A stretch of 64,000 nt of DNA. Origin: Lysobacterales bacterium (GTDB taxonomy: Bacteria > Pseudomonadota > Gammaproteobacteria > Xanthomonadales > SZUA-36). The translations under genes were made by a program, and so were the position numbers. The notes under the pieces were generated by a model. The model made no database searches. It was not told where the DNA came from and saw nothing but the letters and a program-made list of their open reading frames with translations. The stretch lies in contig JABDLD010000051.1 of the NCBI GenBank assembly GCA_013001885.1, forward strand, positions 29,493 to 93,492, read 5' to 3'. This document shows, one piece after another, positions 1-8,650 of the stretch. The number at the start of each line of letters is the position of its first letter. Within the stretch, counting starts at the first letter, position 1.

Positions 1-227
1 GTTCGCTCGATGCAGAGAGTGAACGCCTGGTGCAGGCGGCGCTTGAGAGCCTGATGCAGAACAGGACTACGCTGGTGATCGCACATCGCCTGGCAACGGT
101 CAAGAAAGTTGACCGTATCCTGGTAATGAACCACGGCAGGATTGAAGCCGTTGGCAGCCATGGCGAACTGACCGCAAATAACGAATTGTATGCCCGGCTG
201 GCGCAATTGCAGTTTGGAGATATCTGA
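1..227 (+). CDS. C-terminal end of an ABC exporter ATPase subunit (MsbA-like), partial
   Basis: The reading frame is open from base 3, so the gene begins before the window. The first visible residues, [12 protein letters not shown], are the end of the Walker B/D-loop region of an ABC ATPase; they are followed by the H-loop motif (IAHRLATV) and the usual C-terminal end of the nucleotide-binding domain. The D-loop wording SALDAESE and the TLVIAHRL H-loop are typical of half-size exporters that carry a membrane domain and an ATPase in one chain (MsbA, LapB/HlyB-like). The membrane part and substrate-deciding region lie outside the window, so lipid A export is only one possibility. The next gene starts 12 bases downstream. 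Confidence 0.85.
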   Translation, partial: SLDAESERLVQAALESLMQNRTTLVIAHRLATVKKVDRILVMNHGRIEAVGSHGELTANNELYARLAQLQFGDI

Positions 228-238
228 AGGAGCGACCG

Positions 239-892
239 ATGAATACAAAATCTCTCATGCCCGCTACTGTGTTGATCCTGCCGCTGCTATTGATGGCGGG
301 CTGTTCCAGCACCTATTACAAAACCATGGAAGGCTTCGGCATCGAGAAGCGCGACATCCTGGTCGACCGGGTCGAAGAAGCCCGCGACGCGCAGGACGAC
401 GCCAGCGAGCAGTTTGCCGACGCGCTGGAGCAGTTCCGCAGCGTGGTGGCCTTCGACGGCGGCGATCTCGAGGAAGTGTACGACCGGCTGAATGCAGAAT
501 TCGAGCGCAGCCAGGCAGAAGCGGAACAGGTCAGCGACCGCGTTGACGCCGTCGAGTCGGTGGCTGAAGATTTGTTTAAAGAATGGCAGAAAGAACTGGA
601 TGAGTACACGCGCGCGGATTTGCGCCGCAACAGCGAATCCCTGCTCAGGGATACACGTGGGCGTTACCAGCAGATGATGAAGGCCATGCGCCGTGCTGAA
701 GATTCCATGGAACCGGTGCTCGAGGCTTTTCAGGACCAGGTGCTGGTGCTGAAACACAACCTCAATGCGCAGGCCATCGGCTCATTACGCAACGAGTTGG
801 GAAGTATCGAGCGCGATACGGCCCGCTTGATCTCGGAAATGCAGAAAGCGATTGCCGAGGCGGATTCTTTTATCCAGTCGATGAATCCGTGA
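239..892 (+). CDS. DUF2959 family lipoprotein
   Basis: 217 residues. A signal peptide of about 20 residues ends in a lipobox (LLMAGC), so the mature protein should be a lipid-anchored envelope protein. The rest is highly charged and helical, with long stretches of heptad-like pattern (residues about 30-210), as expected for the DUF2959 family of proteobacterial lipoproteins, whose function is unknown. It follows the ABC exporter end by 12 bases and could be cotranscribed with it; ribosome-binding site AAGGAG lies just before the ATG. The last 23 bases overlap the 3' end of the convergent glucokinase gene. Confidence 0.8.
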   Translation: MNTKSLMPATVLILPLLLMAGCSSTYYKTMEGFGIEKRDILVDRVEEARDAQDDASEQFADALEQFRSVVAFDGGDLEEVYDRLNAEFERSQAEAEQVSDRVDAVESVAEDLFKEWQKELDEYTRADLRRNSESLLRDTRGRYQQMMKAMRRAEDSMEPVLEAFQDQVLVLKHNLNAQAIGSLRNELGSIERDTARLISEMQKAIAEADSFIQSMNP

Positions 893-1847
893 GTTGCAGC
901 CAGGCGTGGATGGCCGCGCCTTTCATGCCCAGCGCCTCGTCCCGGTTCAGGTAAATGGGAATCTTTTCCAGCAGGTGGCGATAGGATCTGCCGTCATTGA
1001 ATTCGCCAATGAACGGTTCACTCTCGATCAGGTGCGGGTTTTTGGCGGCGATTCCGCCTGAAATTACCAGCGCTTCCACCGGAAACATGGCCAGGCAGTA
1101 GTTGCGGCAGGCTCTCGCGTAAAAGCGCGAGTAATGAGCGCAGGTGGGGGAGTTGCGGTGTTTTTCCGCCAGTACCGCCGCCGGGCTGGCGAGCTCTCCG
1201 GTCAGGCTCTCGTGAATCAGGGCGGCGCCTGAACCGCTAACGACGTCATCGGCGCTGATCCAGGTTTTTCCCTTGCGGGCCAGCAGGGAGGCTTCAATTT
1301 GCCGTTCAGCCTTGCCGTGAAACGAAAAAGAGGCGTGCCCGCTCTCCGAGCCAATCACAATTCGCTCTCCCTTGTGGGGCTTGAGCGCCGCGTGGCCTAA
1401 CCCGGTGCCTGCACCGACTACGGCGATGGCGCCTGGTCCGGCTCCGGGCCCGGAGCGCACCAGGTGCATCCGGTCGAATACATCGGGATCGAGATACGCA
1501 TGCGCCTGTGCGTAGAAGTCGTTGAGTAGGAACACGTTTTTGACCGGCTTCGATACGGTCAGATCGATGTCCCATGCGATATTCGGCAGCGTAGCCCGCT
1601 GGCCGCTAACTCCGCCCGCAATGGCGATGGCCAGGGCATCGTAATCGGCAATGGGGGAGGTGCCGGGTGGTTTGGCCGATTCGTAGTGTCTCAACAGCTG
1701 GTCGAAGGAGTCGATGGATTCGGACCAGGTCGGAAACACGACCGGAGGGGAGACCTGCATTTGCGAAAGCCCCGAAATTTGCACTTCCGCGAAGCGCGCA
1801 TTGGTGCCGCCTATGTCTGCTGCGAGTATTTTGGCTGCGGCCGCCAC
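870..1847 (-). CDS. glk: Glucokinase, ATP-dependent
   Basis: 325 residues, close to the 321 of E. coli Glk. It phosphorylates cytosolic glucose to glucose 6-phosphate. Visible motifs: phosphate-binding ADIGGTNARFA at residues 10-20, the Asn-Asp pair of the catalytic/glucose site (LLND, 107-110), the adenosine-site motif VGAGTGLG and the glucose-contacting E-S-G-H in GSESGHASF. The start is GTG with a TAAGG site 5 bases upstream; the cyclophilin gene ends 7 bases before, so the two probably share a transcript. The 3' end overlaps the convergent DUF2959 gene. Confidence 0.9.
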   Translation of the reverse strand: MAAAAKILAADIGGTNARFAEVQISGLSQMQVSPPVVFPTWSESIDSFDQLLRHYESAKPPGTSPIADYDALAIAIAGGVSGQRATLPNIAWDIDLTVSKPVKNVFLLNDFYAQAHAYLDPDVFDRMHLVRSGPGAGPGAIAVVGAGTGLGHAALKPHKGERIVIGSESGHASFSFHGKAERQIEASLLARKGKTWISADDVVSGSGAALIHESLTGELASPAAVLAEKHRNSPTCAHYSRFYARACRNYCLAMFPVEALVISGGIAAKNPHLIESEPFIGEFNDGRSYRHLLEKIPIYLNRDEALGMKGAAIHAWLQLTDSSTG

Positions 1848-1854
1848 AAACGCC

Positions 1855-2724
1855 TTACTTCGTTACCCTGCCAGTCATGGGTACCTGGCAAACGTCGAGC
1901 ACCTTTGGCGGCTTGTGGTGAAAGAATTTCTGCTTGCGGTTGCGGCGATCCTCCAGCATGTGTTTGAACCCCCTGGATTCGGTATCCATTACAAAAGCCG
2001 TCAAACGCTCGCTTTCCGGGATGTCCGAAGCCAGCGTGATGCTTCTGACACGACTGCTTTTCGTTTCGTCTGCAATGATGCCGTTTTCATCCGCCCGGCC
2101 TCGCTCGATTTTCTGCACCACGTCCATGCCTTCAATGACGCGTCCAAACAGGTTCATGTTGCGGTCCAGGTATCTGGGGGCTTGCCCGATCACGATGTAG
2201 AAATCAGTGCGGCTGCTGTCGGCTCCGTCGTTACGCGCCATCGCGACGGCTCCGGGACAGTGCGTGAGCCAGGTTTTGTTGCCGGCAGGATCGCGTGCCG
2301 CCGCAAAGCCCTCAACGAAACCGGTCTCAGTGGCGAACAAATCGTTTTTCTGAACCAGGGTAAACGGAATGTCTTCAGCCAGCTCGATCTCGAACTCGGC
2401 TTTGATCAACGGCACCAGACTGAGCTCTCCCAGGTCACTGCCGTCTCCGCCCTGGGCCACGAATCCGTCAATCACGCGATAAAAACTGAGCCCCCGGTAG
2501 AATCCGTCCTGTACCAGTTTGCGAAACTGTTGAACGGTTTGCGGTGCAAAGCGGGGATTGAGTTCGAGGGTGACCCGACCTTCCGGTAATTCCATGAAAA
2601 CCAGGTTCTCCGGTTGCACCTGACGCCAGATGATGTCTTCCGCAGCGCCGGCGACCGCGGGCGGCAAGCCGACCAGACAGGCGGCGAGTACAGCGCGAAT
2701 TTTTACCTGGCTGAGTGAAAGCAT
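1855..2724 (-). CDS. Periplasmic cyclophilin-type peptidyl-prolyl isomerase
   Basis: 289 residues. A signal peptide (residues 1-27, cleavage near AGA) directs it to the periplasm. Cyclophilin motifs follow: the short strand typical of bacterial cyclophilins (VTLELNPRFAPQTVQQF), then FYRVIDGFVAQGGD, the segment holding the catalytic Arg, Phe and Gln. It should catalyse cis-trans isomerisation at prolyl bonds. It is longer than PpiA (about 190), with a charged 50-residue C-terminal tail of unknown role. It sits between a small uncharacterised gene and glucokinase, all on the minus strand with gaps under 10 bases, so a three-gene operon is likely. Confidence 0.87.
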   Translation of the reverse strand: MLSLSQVKIRAVLAACLVGLPPAVAGAAEDIIWRQVQPENLVFMELPEGRVTLELNPRFAPQTVQQFRKLVQDGFYRGLSFYRVIDGFVAQGGDGSDLGELSLVPLIKAEFEIELAEDIPFTLVQKNDLFATETGFVEGFAAARDPAGNKTWLTHCPGAVAMARNDGADSSRTDFYIVIGQAPRYLDRNMNLFGRVIEGMDVVQKIERGRADENGIIADETKSSRVRSITLASDIPESERLTAFVMDTESRGFKHMLEDRRNRKQKFFHHKPPKVLDVCQVPMTGRVTK

Positions 2725-2733
2725 ATGCAGCGC

Positions 2734-3126
2734 TTACCGCATCTGAATTTTGCCGCCGCCCATGCCGCCTCCGGTCGGATCCATGCCTGATCCGGGCACG
2801 ACGATGGATGAAGCCTGCTCGCGCTGCATTTCCCGCAGTTCCTCCATGGTTTTTTCGAATGCATTTTTGGCGGCATCACCAAAACCTTCCGCTGCATCGG
2901 CCAGTGTTTTCGCCTCAATTTCGAACGAAAGCGGCATCGGGCCGGCGGTGGTCATGACCTGTGTCGAGCCGATGAACTGCTGCTCGCGGGCTGGGTCGGG
3001 ATCGCCGTTTGCGGTTACCGGCGTCAAACGCCGCAACGTTCCAATCGTGTTGTCGGTGAAGACCTCTTCCCGGAACAAACTGGCGGCATCCATTTTTATT
3101 TCAGTACTGGTATTCGGGTTATTCAT
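2734..3126 (-). CDS. Uncharacterised small cytoplasmic protein
   Basis: 130 residues with no signal peptide or membrane segment. I chose ATG at 3126 (MNNPNTST) because AAGGA lies 7 bases upstream; an in-frame ATG 14 codons earlier lacks such a site. The middle part looks like a small beta domain (residues 20-75), followed by a helix rich in Glu and Lys and a Gly/Met-rich tail. I do not recognise the family. The ending 9 bases before the cyclophilin gene suggests cotranscription with it and glk. Confidence 0.65.
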   Translation of the reverse strand: MNNPNTSTEIKMDAASLFREEVFTDNTIGTLRRLTPVTANGDPDPAREQQFIGSTQVMTTAGPMPLSFEIEAKTLADAAEGFGDAAKNAFEKTMEELREMQREQASSIVVPGSGMDPTGGGMGGGKIQMR

Positions 3127-3242
3127 GATCAGTTCCTTGATTACAGAACAATTACTTGGGGACAGCATAGCTGAATCACAATGAAAGTCCGATTGCAGTA
3201 AACTGTAAAGATTCCGGAATCACTCCAGGGAGCTAGAAAAAC

Positions 3243-3983
3243 ATGGCAAACATTCAGTCAGAACAGATCACTTACAGCTTTGACGGCGTCGACATGCAGG
3301 CTTACATTGCCTGGGACTCCGATCTCGAGGGCGAGCGTCCCGGGGTGCTGGTGGTGCATGAATGGTGGGGTAAAAACGCCTACGCGCAGCGCCGTGCCGA
3401 CATGCTGGCAAACCTGGGTTATACCGCCATGGCGCTGGATATGTACGGCGGCGGTAAAACCGCTGAGAATCCGGATCAGGCGGGTGAATTGATGAACGGG
3501 CTGCTGGCTGACCTTGGCACGGTTCGCGAGCGTTTCAACGCTGCGCTCAAGGCGCTGCGTGCGCACGGAACTGCCGATGCAGCGAAAACGGCAGCAATCG
3601 GCTACTGCATGGGCGGCGGGATTGTGCTGCACATGGCACGTTACGGAGCGGATCTGAAGGCGGTTGCATCATTTCACGGTGCCTTGCCGCTCGGGGTCGC
3701 TGCAGAAGGCGAAGGCGGAAAAGTGACGGCAAGGGTGGCGGTTTACCATGGCGAAGATGACGTGTTGATTCCGGATGAGGCGGTGACCTCTTTCCGGGCG
3801 GAAATGGAAAAGACCGGGGCAGATTGCCTGTTTGTGCCGTTGCCCACCGCATTACATGGATTCAGCAATCCCGCGGCTACCACCAACGGCGAAAAATACG
3901 GTTTGCCGTTACGCTATGACGAGCGGGCTGATTATGCGTCCTGGAATCATATGCAATTGGTGCTGCAATCGGCGTTTCAATAA
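3243..3983 (+). CDS. Dienelactone hydrolase family protein
   Basis: 246 residues with an alpha/beta-hydrolase fold. The nucleophile elbow is GYCMGGG with Cys122, as in dienelactone hydrolases, which use a Cys-Asp-His triad; the acid is probably in YHGEDDVLIP and the His in LHGFSNP. The segment LVVHEWWGKNAY near residue 40 is the typical first motif. Many such proteins in marine Gammaproteobacteria are general esterases, not steps in chloroaromatic breakdown, and no such pathway is nearby. A GGGAG site precedes the ATG. The next gene begins 23 bases downstream on the same strand. Confidence 0.87.
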   Translation: MANIQSEQITYSFDGVDMQAYIAWDSDLEGERPGVLVVHEWWGKNAYAQRRADMLANLGYTAMALDMYGGGKTAENPDQAGELMNGLLADLGTVRERFNAALKALRAHGTADAAKTAAIGYCMGGGIVLHMARYGADLKAVASFHGALPLGVAAEGEGGKVTARVAVYHGEDDVLIPDEAVTSFRAEMEKTGADCLFVPLPTALHGFSNPAATTNGEKYGLPLRYDERADYASWNHMQLVLQSAFQ

Positions 3984-4006
3984 GGCCAGCAGCACGGAAC
4001 CAGAAG

Positions 4007-4663
4007 ATGGCGGGCGACCCATCAGTCGAAAAATATCGCGAGCGGTACCGGCAACAGGAGAACAGCGGCGCCTATCCGGGTTGGCTCCATTTCGCGTTCA
4101 CTAGCGGGGTCAGCCTGCTGGTGGTTTTTCTTTGCCTTGCGCAGCTACACCAGATCGGGCCGCTGGAATGGGCCACCGTCCCTCTCGTGTTCCTTTACGC
4201 CAATCTGGTGGAATACTTTGGCCATCGCGGGCCCATGCACCATCCGGTCCGGGGACTCGGCCTGATTTTCAAGCGGCATACGAAACAGCATCACCGGTTT
4301 TTCACGGATCGTGAAATGACTTACGACAGCAGTCACGACTTCAAGGCTGTCTTGTTTCCGCCGCTGATGATCCTGTTTTTCATCGGCGGGTTCGGTGTGC
4401 CGATGTGGCTGCTGCTGGATTTTGCCGCGACGGAAAACGTGGCCTGGCTGGCGGTGGCCACCGGTATCGCTTATTTCCTGAACTACGAGTGGCTGCATTT
4501 TGCGTACCACTGCGACCCGCAGTCGCGGATCGGCCGAATCCCGGGTGTCCAGAAACTGCGAAACCTGCATCTGCATCACCACAACCCGCGATTGATGACG
4601 CGTTATAACTTCAACATCACCTATCCGATCGGTGACTGGCTGTTTCGCACGCGCTACCGCTGA
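4007..4663 (+). CDS. Fatty acid hydroxylase / sterol desaturase superfamily membrane protein
   Basis: 218 residues with hydrophobic helices at about 30-50, 60-72, 120-145 and 148-165. It carries the His clusters that bind a di-iron centre in this superfamily: HRGPMHH (73-79), HTKQHH (91-96), and a C-terminal HLHHHNPR. Members hydroxylate or desaturate lipids or carotenoids at the membrane; the substrate cannot be told from sequence. It follows the dienelactone hydrolase by 23 bases and is probably cotranscribed with it. Confidence 0.82.
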   Translation: MAGDPSVEKYRERYRQQENSGAYPGWLHFAFTSGVSLLVVFLCLAQLHQIGPLEWATVPLVFLYANLVEYFGHRGPMHHPVRGLGLIFKRHTKQHHRFFTDREMTYDSSHDFKAVLFPPLMILFFIGGFGVPMWLLLDFAATENVAWLAVATGIAYFLNYEWLHFAYHCDPQSRIGRIPGVQKLRNLHLHHHNPRLMTRYNFNITYPIGDWLFRTRYR

Positions 4664-4668
4664 CGCTT

Positions 4669-5691
4669 TCATTCGTCTCCGTAGATGGCGACATACACAT
4701 TTCCCAGGGAATCCACGCTCGCGCGGTACATGCCCGGTGTGTTGAACGTCAGGGCGATATTTCCCGCGGGATCCACCGCGATAATTCCACCGCTGCCACC
4801 CATTTCGACCAGTTGCCGGTTGACGACCTGGTCAGCCGCGGCCGCCAGGTCTGCGCCGGTGTATTGGACCCGGGCGCAGATATCCCGGGCTACCGTGGCG
4901 CGAATGAAATACTCACCGTGACCGGTGGCGCTGACCGCGCAGGAACGGTTGTCGGCATAGGTGCCGGCCCCGATGATGGGTGAGTCACCCACCCGGCCCC
5001 AGCGCTTGTTGGTCATTCCGCCGGTAGAGGTTGCAGCGGCCAGGTTGCCCTGTGCATCGAGCGCCACTGCGCCAACGGTGGAAAACCATTGATCGGGGGT
5101 CTCCGACAGCCAGGTGGTGTCGCCACCGGCCGCTCTTGCTTTCTGCAGTTGCTGCCAACGGTACTCAGTGAAGAAATACCCGTCATCCTCGAATTGCAGG
5201 CCGTGATCACGCGCAAAACGCTCGGCTCCGTCACCCATCAGCATCACGTGAGCGGAATCCGTCATCACCCTGCGCGCCAGCAGTATCGGGTTACGAATAT
5301 TTTTCACAGCCGCTACTGCTCCGGCTTCGAGCGATGCGCCTTCCATGATGGATGCGTCCAGCTCGTTTTTTCCTTCGGCGTTGAACACGGCCCCTTTTGC
5401 CGCGTTAAAGAACGGTGAATCTTCAAGTAGCGTGACGGCCCGCGTTACCGCATCGAGGCTCGATCCGCCTTCTTTCAGCACCGCATGGCCGGCGAGAACA
5501 GCCTGCTCCAGTGTCCGGCGAAGATCAAGCTCCTTCTGTTCGGAAAATTCACCTTTCTCGATGGTTCCCGCGCCGCCGTGTATGGCGATCACGAGGGGTG
5601 CGCCGGGTTCGCCGGCCTGAATTTCAGCCTGGTTCATGATCGTCCCCGCAAGTGTTAAGACAAGAATGAAAAACTGTGTTGACCTGCTCAT
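4669..5691 (-). CDS. iaaA: Isoaspartyl peptidase / type-2 L-asparaginase, exported
   Basis: 340 residues, an Ntn-hydrolase made as a precursor that cleaves itself. The autocleavage site and nucleophile is Thr205 in STVGAVALD, followed by the GGMTNKRWGRVGD segment that lines the active site. It hydrolyses beta-aspartyl dipeptides and asparagine. Unlike cytoplasmic E. coli IaaA it starts with a hydrophobic segment (residues 5-18) that looks like a signal peptide, so the periplasm is likely. It shares a 15-base gap with the NUDIX gene upstream on the same strand and ends 5 bases from the convergent hydroxylase gene. Confidence 0.9.
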   Translation of the reverse strand: MSRSTQFFILVLTLAGTIMNQAEIQAGEPGAPLVIAIHGGAGTIEKGEFSEQKELDLRRTLEQAVLAGHAVLKEGGSSLDAVTRAVTLLEDSPFFNAAKGAVFNAEGKNELDASIMEGASLEAGAVAAVKNIRNPILLARRVMTDSAHVMLMGDGAERFARDHGLQFEDDGYFFTEYRWQQLQKARAAGGDTTWLSETPDQWFSTVGAVALDAQGNLAAATSTGGMTNKRWGRVGDSPIIGAGTYADNRSCAVSATGHGEYFIRATVARDICARVQYTGADLAAAADQVVNRQLVEMGGSGGIIAVDPAGNIALTFNTPGMYRASVDSLGNVYVAIYGDE

Positions 5692-5706
5692 ATTGGGCGC
5701 CCCCGT

Positions 5707-6252
5707 TCAGTTGGAAAAAAAGTCCCTTGACTGGAGCCAGAAGAGTCCGGCGTAAATCTTGGGGTCGAGTGCCTTGCCGTCTGCCAGCTGTCGTGTCAGC
5801 CAACTGTCCACTTCGGCCAGCGGCACGATATGCACGCGGATGGATTCGCTCGCATCGCCGCCGCCGGGACCGACCCGGGTCAACCCTTTTGCCCCGACGA
5901 ATGAAATGATCTCATCCGACATCCCGGCCGAGCTAGGACAGGCCATCAGCAGCTCCATCCGATCCGCGGCAAACCCGGTTTCCTCCTCCAGTTCGCGAGC
6001 AGCGGCGCTCAGGATGCTTTCGTCCGGATCGGCGTGATCGCCAACCAGGCCGGCCGGCAATTCAATGACGGAGGCTTCAATCGGCTTTCGATACTGCTCG
6101 ACCAGCACAATCTCGCCGGCGGCGGTGACGGCGATCAGGCCAACCACTCCACTGGCGTTGCTCCTGCTGCTGAATTCCCAGCCGTCGCGTTCAAGCAGGC
6201 TGAGGTAACGTCCCTGGTAGCGGGTAGTGTCTCGAGTCATGAGGTCAATCAT
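5707..6252 (-). CDS. NUDIX hydrolase, ADP-ribose pyrophosphatase-like
   Basis: 181 residues. The Nudix box is visible (ESILSAAARELEEETGF), giving the E-x7-REL-EEETG core that binds the metal ions; the loop before it (GLVGDHADPD) is longer than the consensus, as in ADP-ribose and sugar-nucleotide pyrophosphatases. The preceding LVEQYRKPIEASVIELPAG is typical of the NudF/NUDT5 branch, so ADP-ribose hydrolysis is the likely activity. It is upstream of the isoaspartyl peptidase with a 15-base gap; the region up to 6390 separates it from a divergent gene and should hold both promoters. Confidence 0.85.
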   Translation of the reverse strand: MIDLMTRDTTRYQGRYLSLLERDGWEFSSRSNASGVVGLIAVTAAGEIVLVEQYRKPIEASVIELPAGLVGDHADPDESILSAAARELEEETGFAADRMELLMACPSSAGMSDEIISFVGAKGLTRVGPGGGDASESIRVHIVPLAEVDSWLTRQLADGKALDPKIYAGLFWLQSRDFFSN

Positions 6253-6390
6253 CCGTTGGCTCTGATAAACTGCAGAGATTGTATGCTTACAGCCAACGTA
6301 ATCCTATTATTACCGACGACAGGAACTAAATGAGCGGTTTCCGTTCCAATTACGCCAACAATGCTGATGAAACGGTTTCAAGGACAAAAA

Positions 6391-7737
6391 ATGCGAAGAA
6401 ATATACTGGCCGGCATCTCTGCCGCGTTGGCTGCACTGATGTTCACTTCCCCCGCAACAGCCCAGTCACCGTCCGGTTCACCCGCGGACGTTGCGGCGCT
6501 CGAATTGAAATCTCAGGAAGCCCTCGAGGCTGAGAAGTGGGTCAGCTTTTACTCGACCAACATGAAGCTGCACCAGTTGCTTCCTTATGAGCCGAAATAT
6601 CTCGTCAACGTGGTCAAAGCCTGCGGAATGCTGGATCGCAAAAGCACCGCCTATCACTACATGCTTCAGATTCAGCAGCAGGGCGTGACATACGACTTCA
6701 ATGCCGACGATGAAACCCTGAAGATTCGTAATACCGAGGCGTACCAGCACATCAACAACATGTTGATTGACGCCGCTAAGCCATCGGGTGAGGGTACGAC
6801 CGCGTTCACTCTGCAGGGCAGCGGGCAGGATTACAGGGCGCTGGCCTGGGACCCAAGTCGTGAGGCATTCCTGGCCGGCACCGTCGAGGAAGGTGTTTTG
6901 CTGACCGTGACCGAGAGTGGCGAGGCCGAAGTTTTGCTCAAAGCCAATGAGGAAAACGGCCTGTGGTCGATTACCGGCCTGGCGGTTGACGTGAAAAACA
7001 ATCGCTTGTGGGTTGCGAGTTCGGCAACGCCGCACTTCAAAGGATTTTCAGCAGCAGACAAAAACCGCAGCGCGCTATTCGAGTTCGATCTTAACTCTAT
7101 CGAGCTACTGGGGCGGTATAACGTTCCCGTTGACGGACTTGATCACGCGCTGGGGACTGTGGCGATAACCGAAGAAGGCCACGTTTACGTCATCGACCGG
7201 GCAACCCCGATAATTTACGCCAAGCTGCCGGGGAGTGACCGCCTGGAGGCCGTTTTTGCCAGTCCGGGAACGCGGGCGCTGGATAGTATCACGGTGACAC
7301 CGGATAACAGCCGGGTGTTTGTGTCCGACGCCGTGAAAGGTGTCCTGGTGATCGACCCGGTTGCCCGGCAGGCACGCATGCTGACGGGACCCGAAACCAT
7401 GAACCTCGGAGGTATCGAGAGCATTTCATACCGGGATAGGCAGCTGTATGTCGTCCAGGGCCGCTTCACGCCGCCCCGTATCGTCCGGCTTGAACTGGAT
7501 TCCAGTGGAGCGGGGGCGACTTCGGTCAGCCCGATGGCCATCGCTTTGGACCCGTTCGACCAGCCCGGTGTCGGAACGATCCGGGGTGACAATCTGTATT
7601 ACCTGGCCAATGCGGGTGCTGGAGACGAATCGGGCGCCACCGTTATGAGTACGCCGCTGGCCGCGGGCGCCGAAGCAACGCCTCCGCGCGTCATTGACAA
7701 CAGCAAGGCGATCACGCCCCAAGAGAAACAGGAATAG
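6391..7737 (+). CDS. Exported beta-propeller-like protein of unknown function
   Basis: 448 residues from the ATG at 6391, chosen because AAGGA lies 8 bases before it and the signal peptide starts there (MRRNILAG, cleavage near ATAQ). Residues 30-125 look helical and TPR-like (LELKSQEALEAEKW, and repeated short helices). From residue 140 there are repeating beta-strand patterns with WDP, LAVD, VAIT, ITVTPDNSRVFVSD, the type seen in SMP-30/NHL propellers. It should be periplasmic. I cannot name a substrate. It is 11 bases upstream of the exonuclease gene. Confidence 0.7.
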   Translation: MRRNILAGISAALAALMFTSPATAQSPSGSPADVAALELKSQEALEAEKWVSFYSTNMKLHQLLPYEPKYLVNVVKACGMLDRKSTAYHYMLQIQQQGVTYDFNADDETLKIRNTEAYQHINNMLIDAAKPSGEGTTAFTLQGSGQDYRALAWDPSREAFLAGTVEEGVLLTVTESGEAEVLLKANEENGLWSITGLAVDVKNNRLWVASSATPHFKGFSAADKNRSALFEFDLNSIELLGRYNVPVDGLDHALGTVAITEEGHVYVIDRATPIIYAKLPGSDRLEAVFASPGTRALDSITVTPDNSRVFVSDAVKGVLVIDPVARQARMLTGPETMNLGGIESISYRDRQLYVVQGRFTPPRIVRLELDSSGAGATSVSPMAIALDPFDQPGVGTIRGDNLYYLANAGAGDESGATVMSTPLAAGAEATPPRVIDNSKAITPQEKQE

Positions 7738-7748
7738 GAACCGCCGCC

Positions 7749-8633
7749 GTGTCGCTGCCCCCGGTTTATCTTGTTGACGCCAGCATCTATATTTTCAGGG
7801 CCTGGTTCTCAATGCCGGATGAATTCGTGAACCTGCGGGGTGAGCCGACCAATGCCGTTTACGGCTTCGCGGGTTTTCTCTGCAGCCTGCTGGAACAGAC
7901 CGGTGCTGAGCACGTCGCGATCGCTTTCGATGAGTCACTTACGACCAGTTACCGCAATGAGATCTACCCGGAATACAAGGCCAACCGGGAACCGGCACCG
8001 GACGAATTGAAACGCCAGTTTTCCTGGGCGCGCGCCGTGGCCGAAGCGATGGGCCTGCAGTGCTTCGGTGACGGCCGTTACGAGGCGGATGACCTGATCG
8101 GCACCCTGGCTGAAATCTGGCGGGCAAAGGGACACCCGATCTGCGTGGTGACGGCTGACAAGGACCTGGCGCAGCTCGTGCGAGAGAATGACCACTGGTG
8201 GGATTTTTCCCGTAACCAAAAACTGAACGCGCGGCAATTGACCGAAAAATTCGGCGTCTCGCCGCGCCAGATGGCCGACTACCTTGCCCTGACCGGCGAC
8301 CCGGTGGACAACATTCCGGGTGTTCCGGGCGTGGGTCCAAAATCGGCCTCGGCTTTGTTGGGACACTTTGGTGACCTGGATGAGCTTTATCGGCGCCTTG
8401 ATGAAGTCCAGCATCTGGGAATTAGGGGCGCCAAGTCCCTGCAAAAGAAACTGACGGATCACCGCGAGGCCGCGGACCTGGCCCGACGGCTGACGGTCAT
8501 TGAGACCGCCGTCGAGTCCGCTTTGTCATCCCCTGAACTGGGCCGTCTGGAAGTTGACACGGCCCGCCTGAACCGCTTGTTCGATGAACTTGCTTTTGGC
8601 GGAATGTTGCGCCAGCGTTGCCTGCGGGCCTGA
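7749..8633 (+). CDS. 5'-3' exonuclease / flap endonuclease (PolA N-domain-like)
   Basis: 294 residues, starting with GTG after an AGGA site. It has the FEN layout: N-terminal VDASIYIFRAW, the acidic metal-binding motif FDESLTTSYRNEIYPEYKANR, the EADDLIGTLA motif, VVTADKDLAQL, and the helix-3-turn-helix DNA-binding segment GVPGVGPKSASALL. This corresponds to the 5' nuclease domain of DNA polymerase I or to Xni (ExoIX). It should trim flaps during replication or repair. Whether it supplements a full PolA elsewhere cannot be told from this window. Confidence 0.88.
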   Translation: MSLPPVYLVDASIYIFRAWFSMPDEFVNLRGEPTNAVYGFAGFLCSLLEQTGAEHVAIAFDESLTTSYRNEIYPEYKANREPAPDELKRQFSWARAVAEAMGLQCFGDGRYEADDLIGTLAEIWRAKGHPICVVTADKDLAQLVRENDHWWDFSRNQKLNARQLTEKFGVSPRQMADYLALTGDPVDNIPGVPGVGPKSASALLGHFGDLDELYRRLDEVQHLGIRGAKSLQKKLTDHREAADLARRLTVIETAVESALSSPELGRLEVDTARLNRLFDELAFGGMLRQRCLRA

Positions 8634-8650
8634 GTTCCGATCCGGGTATT

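Noticed and set aside
1714..2589. Plus-strand frame of 291 codons across glk and the cyclophilin gene
   Set aside because: It spans the boundary of two well-supported minus-strand genes.
6330..6533. 67-codon frame with a fair AGGA site overlapping the start of the propeller-like gene
   Set aside because: Out of frame with a gene that has a signal peptide and its own site; the small product is highly basic with no pattern. A leader peptide cannot be fully excluded.
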